This document shows positions 4,359 to 8,588 of a DNA stretch of 8,588 nucleotides, one piece after another. Each line of letters opens with the position of its first letter. The first letter of the stretch is position 1. Location of the stretch: NCBI GenBank assembly GCA_964540695.1, contig CAZINS010000015.1, forward strand, positions 1 to 8,588, in the 5' to 3' direction. The position numbers and the translations under genes were made by a program. Under the pieces are notes generated by a model. That model did not search any database, had not been told where the DNA came from, and saw nothing but the letters and a program-made list of their open reading frames with translations. This DNA comes from DYGA01 sp964540695. Lineage in GTDB: Bacteria > Patescibacteriota > Patescibacteriia > S139-126.

Positions 4359-6269
4359 TTATTGATTTGTATTAGGTCCGGTAGAATTCTTATCAAACTC
4401 AGCTTCTTGGGTACCAGCTTGATTTGATTGGCCTTCGTTTGGTTTTTCCTGATTAGCCCCGCCTTGAGCAGCATACATTGCTTGACCAATCTTTTGGGCT
4501 GTTTGGTTCATCTCGTCCATAGCTTGTTTGATAGCAGAAAAATCTTCACTGTCTTTTACTTTTTTCAAATTTTCTAATTTTTCTGTTACCTCTTTCTTAA
4601 TATCTTCAGGAATTTTACCTTCATTATCTTTTAAGATTTTCTCAGTACTAAAAATAACTGATTCCGCCCCATTTTTGATTTCAATCAAATCCTGCTTTTT
4701 CTTATCTTCTTCAGCGTGAACTTCTGCTTCTTTTTTCATTCGCTCTATTTCCTCTTTTGACAAACCAGATGAAGCCGTAATGGTAATTTTTTGTTCCTGA
4801 TTGGTAGCTTTATCTAAAGCTTTGACATTTAGTATACCATTGGCATCAATATCAAAAGAAACTTCTACTTGCGGAATACCCCTGGGTGCTGGTGGAATAC
4901 CTGATAAAATAAAACGTCCGAGCGATTTGTTGTCTTGAGCCATTGGGCGTTCACCTTGCAGAACATGAATTTCAACTGAAGTCTGATTGTCAGCCGCAGT
5001 GGAAAAAATTTGTGATTTGGAAGTAGGTATAGTGGTATTACGTTCAATCAATTTTGTCATTACCCCACCCAAAGTTTCAATACCCAAAGACAACGGTGTT
5101 ACATCAAGTAATAAGACATCCTTAACCTCTCCTTGCAGGACCCCGGCTTGTACAGCTGCCCCAATCGCTACTACTTCATCAGGGTTGACTGACATGTTTG
5201 GTTTTTTGCCAAAAAACTCTTCCACTTTTTTTTGTACATAAGGCATTCTGGTCATACCACCAACCATTACCACTTCATTGATACCTGACTTATCAATACC
5301 AGAGTCAGCCAATGATTTTTTAACTGGTTCCATGGTTTTATCAACTAAGTCAGCTACCAACTCTTCCAATTTAGTTCTAGTTATTTTCATTACCAAGTGT
5401 TTTGGTCCTTCGGCTCCTTGGGTTATAAAGGGTTGGTTAATTTCCGTTTCCAGAGCAGTTGATAATTCAATCTTAGCTTTTTCTGCTGATTCTTTGACCC
5501 GCTGTAGCGCCAGAGAATCTCCACTCAAATCTATTCCCTGATCTTTTTTAAATTCAGCCAAAATCCAATCAATGATTCTTTGATCAAAATCATCACCACC
5601 TAACTGGGTATCACCATTGGTAGCTTTGACTTCAACTGTATCGGCTGACACATCTAAAATAGAAATATCAAAAGTACCACCACCTAAATCATAAACCGCA
5701 ATCTTTTGATCTTTCTTTTTATCAAAACCATAAGCTAAAGCTGCAGCTGTAGGTTCGTTGATGATACGTTTTACTTTCAGCCCAGCAATTTCACCTGCAT
5801 CTTTGGTAGCTTGGCGCTGCGAATCATCAAAATAAGCCGGTACTGTAATAATCACTTCTTCTATTTTTTCACCCAACTTACTTTCCGCATCAGCTTTTAA
5901 TTTTTGTAAAATCATGGCGGAAATTTCTTGAGGTGAATATTCCTTATCACCCATCACGATTTTACAACCTTCAGTTTTTTGATCTTTAACAATTTTAAAA
6001 GGTAATGTTTTCATCGCAGCTTGTACTTCTGGATCTGAAAATTTACGACCAATTAAACGCTTTACCGAGTAAACCGTATTTTGTGGATTCGTAACTGCTT
6101 GTCTTTTGGCAGCTTGTCCCACAATTCTTTCATTGGTTTTTGACATAGCTACTACTGAAGGTGTAGTACGATTACCTTCTTTATTTTCCAAAATCTTAGG
6201 TTGACCACCCTCAATTACTGCCATCGCACTATTGGTGGTGCCTAGATCAATTCCTAAAATTCTACTCAT
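4359..6269 (-). CDS. dnaK: Chaperone DnaK (Hsp70)
   Basis: This ATP-driven chaperone binds exposed hydrophobic segments of proteins. At 636 residues it is of normal length. The nucleotide-binding domain covers about 1-380 with ILGIDLGTTNS (4-14), the AVYDLGGGTFDISIL signature (192-206) and VVMVGGMTRMPYVQ (about 338-351). The interdomain linker VLLLDVTPLSLGIETLGG follows, then the beta-sandwich substrate domain and the helical lid (from about 500). The tail is Q/N-rich and ends in AEFDKNSTGPNTNQ rather than the acidic EEVD-like end found in many DnaKs. The start is fixed by the standard N-terminus. The ribosome-binding site is weak (AAAGAA about 6 bp upstream). The gene begins 21 bp after the zinc-ribbon gene. 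It works with DnaJ and GrpE, both in this operon, under HrcA/CIRCE control. Confidence 0.99.
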   Translation of the reverse strand: MSRILGIDLGTTNSAMAVIEGGQPKILENKEGNRTTPSVVAMSKTNERIVGQAAKRQAVTNPQNTVYSVKRLIGRKFSDPEVQAAMKTLPFKIVKDQKTEGCKIVMGDKEYSPQEISAMILQKLKADAESKLGEKIEEVIITVPAYFDDSQRQATKDAGEIAGLKVKRIINEPTAAALAYGFDKKKDQKIAVYDLGGGTFDISILDVSADTVEVKATNGDTQLGGDDFDQRIIDWILAEFKKDQGIDLSGDSLALQRVKESAEKAKIELSTALETEINQPFITQGAEGPKHLVMKITRTKLEELVADLVDKTMEPVKKSLADSGIDKSGINEVVMVGGMTRMPYVQKKVEEFFGKKPNMSVNPDEVVAIGAAVQAGVLQGEVKDVLLLDVTPLSLGIETLGGVMTKLIERNTTIPTSKSQIFSTAADNQTSVEIHVLQGERPMAQDNKSLGRFILSGIPPAPRGIPQVEVSFDIDANGILNVKALDKATNQEQKITITASSGLSKEEIERMKKEAEVHAEEDKKKQDLIEIKNGAESVIFSTEKILKDNEGKIPEDIKKEVTEKLENLKKVKDSEDFSAIKQAMDEMNQTAQKIGQAMYAAQGGANQEKPNEGQSNQAGTQEAEFDKNSTGPNTNQ

Positions 6270-6290
6270 AATTTCTTTATTAATATTTAA

Positions 6291-6611
6291 TTATACTTTA
6301 ATTTCTAAATAACCTTTATCAGTTAATATTTTCACAGCCAATACTTCATCAGCACTAATAGGAATAGTATTTATAACTTGCTTAACTTCTTCTCTAGTTA
6401 AATCAGTCAAAATTCCCAGTCCCACCAAACCCTGTGGTAGCCAGGATACTTTTGCTATCAAACCAACTCCGCAACTACTACAGGTAGTATAAACCATCAT
6501 TTGGTTATTATTTGAACCGATAATATCAACTTGGTCGTTAACTAAACCACGTCCGCACAACGGACAATGATGGTCCAATTTTTTTGACAGTGACGAAAAA
6601 GGTGATTCCAT
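6291..6611 (-). CDS. Small zinc-ribbon protein coupled to hsp20 (unknown function)
   Basis: I do not recognise a named family. The 106-residue product carries CPLCG (Cys16, Cys19) and CSSCG (Cys44, Cys47), separated by 24 residues including a GSNNNQ turn, which is a treble-clef or zinc-ribbon arrangement. A hydrophobic stretch at 57-69 (SWLPQGLVGLGIL) is too short and broken for a clear membrane segment. The C-terminal part, about 72-103 (TREEVKQVI to ISADEVLAVKILTDKGYLEI), reads as a small helical domain. The ATG overlaps the hsp20 stop by one base in a TAATG junction, so translation is probably by termination-reinitiation. It lies between the holdase gene and dnaK, which suggests a chaperone-related adaptor, redox-sensitive or nucleic-acid-binding role, but nothing in the sequence decides. 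The gene is real; its function is unknown. Confidence 0.85.
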   Translation of the reverse strand: MESPFSSLSKKLDHHCPLCGRGLVNDQVDIIGSNNNQMMVYTTCSSCGVGLIAKVSWLPQGLVGLGILTDLTREEVKQVINTIPISADEVLAVKILTDKGYLEIKV

Positions 6612-7030
6612 TATTTTGTTTTAATTGTAATCTTTTTTGGCTTAGCTCTTTCTTCTTTAGGAATAGTCACTTGCAAAACACCATCTTTGTATTCGGCCTC
6701 TGCTTTATCGCCGTTGACACTGGCTGGTAATGACACACTTCTATGAAAACTGCCATAACGCACTTCTTGACGATAATAATTTTTATCATCTACTTCACTC
6801 TTGTGTTCCCGATTTCCCGCAATAGTTAAAACATCGTTTTCCACAGAAATAGTAACGTCATTGATGTTAATACCAGGTAATGGGGTATCAATATAAACAT
6901 TATCACTATCCTGATAAACATCAACCGCTGGTACGAATGACCTGACATTTTGATAGCCCGGCCATTCTTGTAGTATTTTTTCAAATTCTTCGAAAGGGTC
7001 TTGCCATGGTGTCCATTTTACTAGAGCCAT
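6611..7030 (-). CDS. hsp20: Small heat-shock protein, Hsp20/alpha-crystallin family
   Basis: This ATP-independent holdase keeps unfolding proteins soluble until DnaK can refold them. The 139 residues are typical. The N-terminal arm MALVKWTPWQDPFEEFEKIL leads into the alpha-crystallin domain (about 34-127). Its landmarks are VDVYQDSDNVYIDTPLPGI (37-55), NDVLTIAGNRE (65-75), YGSFHRSVSLP (92-102) and the A-x-x-x-x-GVL hallmark as AEYKDGVLQVTIPK (112-125). The C-terminal I-x-I oligomerisation motif is ITI at 134-136. It has the best Shine-Dalgarno site in the operon (AAGGAG, complement of 7039-7044, 8 bp before the ATG), directly beside a long leader hairpin. Placing hsp20 between grpE and dnaK is not the common hrcA-grpE-dnaK-dnaJ order. 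Confidence 0.97.
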   Translation of the reverse strand: MALVKWTPWQDPFEEFEKILQEWPGYQNVRSFVPAVDVYQDSDNVYIDTPLPGININDVTISVENDVLTIAGNREHKSEVDDKNYYRQEVRYGSFHRSVSLPASVNGDKAEAEYKDGVLQVTIPKEERAKPKKITIKTK

Positions 7031-7038
7031 ATATTTTT

Positions 7039-7085
7039 CTCCTTTTTTCTTGTTTACATCTATTTAATAGATCCAAACAAGAAAG
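7039..7085 (-). promoter_or_regulatory. Leader hairpin next to the hsp20 ribosome-binding site
   Basis: In the minus-strand transcript the arms TTTCTTGTTT (complement of 7075-7084) and AAACAAGAAA (complement of 7046-7055) pair over 10 bp. A 2x2 internal mismatch follows, then an inner stem of five or six bp (ATCTAT with ATAGAT, 7058-7072) with a small loop. The Shine-Dalgarno AAGGAG (7039-7044) begins 1-2 bases after the stem. The same CTTTCTT left arm could pair in a shifted register with AAGGAG through A:U, G:C and G:U pairs, which would hide the site. An RNA thermometer or a processing/stability hairpin is possible. No T run follows, so it is not a terminator. Confidence 0.5.
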
Positions 7086-7107
7086 ATTAATTATTTAATT
7101 ATTAATT

Positions 7108-7656
7108 TTAATTTTTTTTATCAGTGGGCTTGGTATTTACTACCACTCGAGGATGGATAAGTACTTGTCCTTCATGTTCATAACCGACTGATTTTTCTGC
7201 CACAATTTCCTCGGGTGCAATCTTTTCATCCCAAACTGTTTCTACCGCTTCATGTTTGGTATAATCAAACTTTTTGCCAATAGTTTCTATCTTTTTAACG
7301 CCATTATTTTTTAACCAATCTTCAATTTGTCGCTGACTGTGAATAAAACCTTGTGCCCAATCACTAGCTACTAAATCTTTGGGAATATGATTTATCGCGG
7401 TAGTTAAATTTTGCCAATAAGTTAGAAACTCAACTAACAACTCTGCTTTAACCACCTGACGTAACTTACCAATAATTTCATCTGTCTCTTTTTTTAAATT
7501 TATATAATCAGCTTTGGCTCTTTGCCAACCGGCCAAATATTCTTGATTTTGTCTGGTTAATTCATCATCGTTTAAATCATTATCTACTTGATTGTCTTCA
7601 CTAGCTGCAGTTTCGTTATGTTTTTTTTCATTAGGTAAATTATTTTTTTTACTCAT
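7108..7656 (-). CDS. grpE: Nucleotide exchange factor GrpE
   Basis: GrpE releases ADP from DnaK and so resets its client cycle. The 182-residue product shows the normal layout. A disordered, charged N-terminus (1-33) is followed by a long helical or coiled-coil region with YLAGWQRAKADYINLKKE (40-57). The helical-bundle part comes next, then GVKKIETIGKKFDYTKHEAVETV (119-141). The compact beta-domain that contacts DnaK ends with EKSVGYEHEGQVLIHPRVVV (154-173). Its ATG immediately follows the hrcA TAG with no base between, and no Shine-Dalgarno sequence is seen, so translation is expected to depend on hrcA translation. A 77-bp spacer with the hsp20 leader hairpin comes next. Confidence 0.97.
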   Translation of the reverse strand: MSKKNNLPNEKKHNETAASEDNQVDNDLNDDELTRQNQEYLAGWQRAKADYINLKKETDEIIGKLRQVVKAELLVEFLTYWQNLTTAINHIPKDLVASDWAQGFIHSQRQIEDWLKNNGVKKIETIGKKFDYTKHEAVETVWDEKIAPEEIVAEKSVGYEHEGQVLIHPRVVVNTKPTDKKN

Positions 7657-8349
7657 CTATTTATTGATTAAATTTCTTGAATAATTAAGTAAGGAATAAT
7701 TTTGCTGATAATCCATCCGTATAGGTCCTAAAATTCCAATTATGCCATCGCCGGTTGCTTCGGAAAATTTTGCCAGTAGCACACTGCAATTATTACTAAA
7801 CGGATTATCATCTCCAATTTTTACCGTCAAACCTTCCACATGAGGAAAAATTTTACTTACCACTTCATCCAAATGATCTACCAAATAGCCCATGGAACGC
7901 ACTAAATCAACGGCGGTAAATTCTGGCTGGGCAAATAAATTGGAAAGTCCTGTATAATAAAAATATTTTTCCGAAAAACCTACCAACACTGCATGTTTGG
8001 AAATATCGGCTATCTCTTTGGCTAAATTTTTTAAAGATTGATTATAATCAGCTGTGCTTTTTTGCCAAACTGCTGTCAGCAACTGTTGCTCACGTTTAGG
8101 TAATAACTTTTCTTTATCAACAAAATTTTCCAAATAATATTTATAACCCGCTACCGTTGGCACCCGACCAGCTGAAGTATAAGGTTGATAAATCAAATTC
8201 ATCTCTTCCAAAGCTGACATTTCATTTCTGATAGTAGCCGAGGAAACATCTAGACTGTCCGTCAATAACTTAGAACCAATGGGTTGAGCATCAAAAACAT
8301 AGTTTTCCACAATCTGCTTAAATATTTGATTTTGTCTGGGGGTCAACAT
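7657..8349 (-). CDS. hrcA: Heat-inducible transcription repressor HrcA (short form)
   Basis: HrcA is the repressor that binds the CIRCE operator. The N-terminal winged helix covers about 1-70, with PIGSKLLTDSLDVSSATIRNEM (23-44) followed by GRVPTVAGYKYYL (61-73). The C-terminal GAF-like part keeps VKIGDDNPF (175-183), the NCSVLLAKF strand and the signature GIIGILGPIRMDY (201-213). At 230 residues it is about 110 shorter than the roughly 340-residue Bacillus-type protein. Both ends are present, so the loss is internal and probably affects the inserted dimerisation domain. An AAGGA (complement of 8353-8357) lies 3 bp before the ATG. It is the first gene of the operon and is preceded by a perfect CIRCE, which implies autoregulation. 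The grpE ATG directly follows its stop. Confidence 0.95.
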   Translation of the reverse strand: MLTPRQNQIFKQIVENYVFDAQPIGSKLLTDSLDVSSATIRNEMSALEEMNLIYQPYTSAGRVPTVAGYKYYLENFVDKEKLLPKREQQLLTAVWQKSTADYNQSLKNLAKEIADISKHAVLVGFSEKYFYYTGLSNLFAQPEFTAVDLVRSMGYLVDHLDEVVSKIFPHVEGLTVKIGDDNPFSNNCSVLLAKFSEATGDGIIGILGPIRMDYQQNYSLLNYSRNLINK

Positions 8350-8387
8350 TTTTCCTTGAATTATGCGATTTTTTTCATCCTTTTTAC

Positions 8388-8417
8388 ATTATAAAAAAAT
8401 TAGCACTCTCCTGTCAA
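8388..8417 (-). promoter_or_regulatory. Sigma70-type promoter of the heat-shock operon
   Basis: On the minus strand a perfect -35 TTGACA (complement of 8412-8417) is followed 18 bp later by a perfect -10 TATAAT (complement of 8388-8393). The start site would be near 8381, giving a leader of about 30 bases before the hrcA ATG. The -35 lies inside the loop of the CIRCE element, so bound HrcA would exclude RNA polymerase. It is the only full-consensus promoter I see in the operon. Confidence 0.88.
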
Positions 8418-8426
8418 GAGTGCTAA
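8400..8426. promoter_or_regulatory. CIRCE operator for HrcA
   Basis: The element reads TTAGCACTC, nine bases, then GAGTGCTAA, with no mismatch to the CIRCE consensus. It is centred in the hrcA promoter. CIRCE is the known HrcA binding site in many bacteria, and the hrcA gene itself starts about 50 bp away, so regulation of the whole downstream operon follows with high confidence. Confidence 0.97.
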
Positions 8427-8469
8427 AATACAAAATAAATTTTATCCTTATAATAAGCTGACGGGAATC

Positions 8470-8498
8470 AATTTTCAATTTTGTAATTTTATAATTTT
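8470..8498. repeat. Four AATTTT units with 7-8 bp period
   Basis: AATTTT occurs at 8470-8475, 8477-8482, 8485-8490 and 8493-8498, upstream of the CIRCE promoter. The spacer 8427-8508 is otherwise AT-rich with no gene that I can support. The tract resembles the heptad-like repeats near 1328-1348 and 3820-3882, and could bend DNA or be an UP-like upstream promoter region. Confidence 0.45.
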
Positions 8499-8508
8499 TA
8501 AATAAATC

Positions 8509-8588
8509 TTAATTTTTAAAACATTCCGACCTTCCGTTGCCTGAAGTGTCAATATTGCGAATAAGCGAGAGATATTTGTCTCTCAACT
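8509..8588 (-). CDS. Possible C-terminal end of an unidentified gene (cut by window edge)
   Basis: Reading leftward from the right edge, a frame of 25 codons runs to a TAA at 8511-8509. Its product includes LRDKYLSLIRNIDTSGNGRS and a short tail. The stretch is richer in G/C than the adjoining spacer, as expected for coding or structured-RNA sequence. I do not recognise the product. An open frame this short can arise by chance, and the end of an RNA gene is an alternative. A GAGAGA/TCTCTC inverted repeat (8567-8572 and 8579-8584) lies within it. Confidence 0.25.
   Translation of the reverse strand, partial: LRDKYLSLIRNIDTSGNGRSECFKN

Noticed and set aside
4528..5541. Plus-strand open frames at 4528-4719, 4987-5241 and 5278-5541, and a minus frame at 4865-5047
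   Set aside because: All are out-of-frame shadows inside the well-conserved dnaK gene.
8361..8378. Five-codon frame (MKKIA) in the hrcA leader
   Set aside because: It is very short, and AGG directly abuts its ATG, which is too close for a ribosome site; AT-rich leaders give such frames by chance.
1..8588. Alternative genetic code with UGA as glycine
   Set aside because: dus ends in TGA at the expected family length, and none of the long genes has an in-frame TGA, which would be frequent under that code.
1..8588. CRISPR array, insertion sequence, prophage or tRNA gene
   Set aside because: No spaced identical repeats, transposase or integrase motifs, terminal inverted repeats or cloverleaf sequence were seen; the short heptad tracts lack spacers.

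Overview
The window is AT-rich, tightly packed bacterial DNA. It is best explained as part of a candidate-phyla-radiation (Patescibacteria, probably Parcubacteria-like) chromosome. This placement is inference from gene content: a shortened HrcA, a folate-type gamma-glutamyl ligase homologue, a DUF3467 protein, very short or absent spacers, few good Shine-Dalgarno sites and heptad-like AT repeats between genes. No 16S or other phylogenetic marker is present. TGA ends dus and no in-frame TGA interrupts any long gene, so the UGA=Gly code of Gracilibacteria/SR1 is unlikely.

Layout. Positions 1-177 (minus) hold the N-terminal part of an ArsR-type winged-helix regulator, cut by the window edge. The 105-bp divergent spacer that follows carries three evenly spaced TATTCG half-sites (197-218), probably the regulator's own operator, and a possible leaderless promoter for dus. 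The dus gene (283-1323, plus) encodes a tRNA-dihydrouridine synthase. Everything after it lies on the minus strand and reads as one heat-shock operon transcribed from right to left. It has a near-consensus sigma70 promoter with a perfect CIRCE operator (8388-8426), then hrcA, grpE, hsp20, a small zinc-ribbon protein, dnaK, a DUF3467 protein, a possible 20-residue Cys-rich microprotein, dnaJ, a CofE-like gamma-glutamyl ligase and a polytopic membrane protein. The operon ends at a hairpin (1309-1330) that overlaps the dus stop codon and probably terminates both converging units. Stop and start are adjacent or overlapping at hrcA/grpE, hsp20/zinc-ribbon and dnaJ/cofE-like.

Function. HrcA bound to CIRCE should repress the operon, including its own gene. 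Heat or misfolded protein would relieve repression and raise the whole DnaK-DnaJ-GrpE folding machine plus the small heat-shock holdase Hsp20. The unusual content is the set of uncharacterised passengers: the zinc-ribbon protein coupled to hsp20, DUF3467, the CxCxxCxC microprotein, the ligase homologue and the membrane protein. Two intercistronic hairpins (before hsp20 and before DUF3467) sit right against the ribosome-binding regions of the following genes, so post-transcriptional tuning of protein levels is plausible.

The right edge (8509-8588) may hold the last codons of another minus-strand gene, but this is weak.
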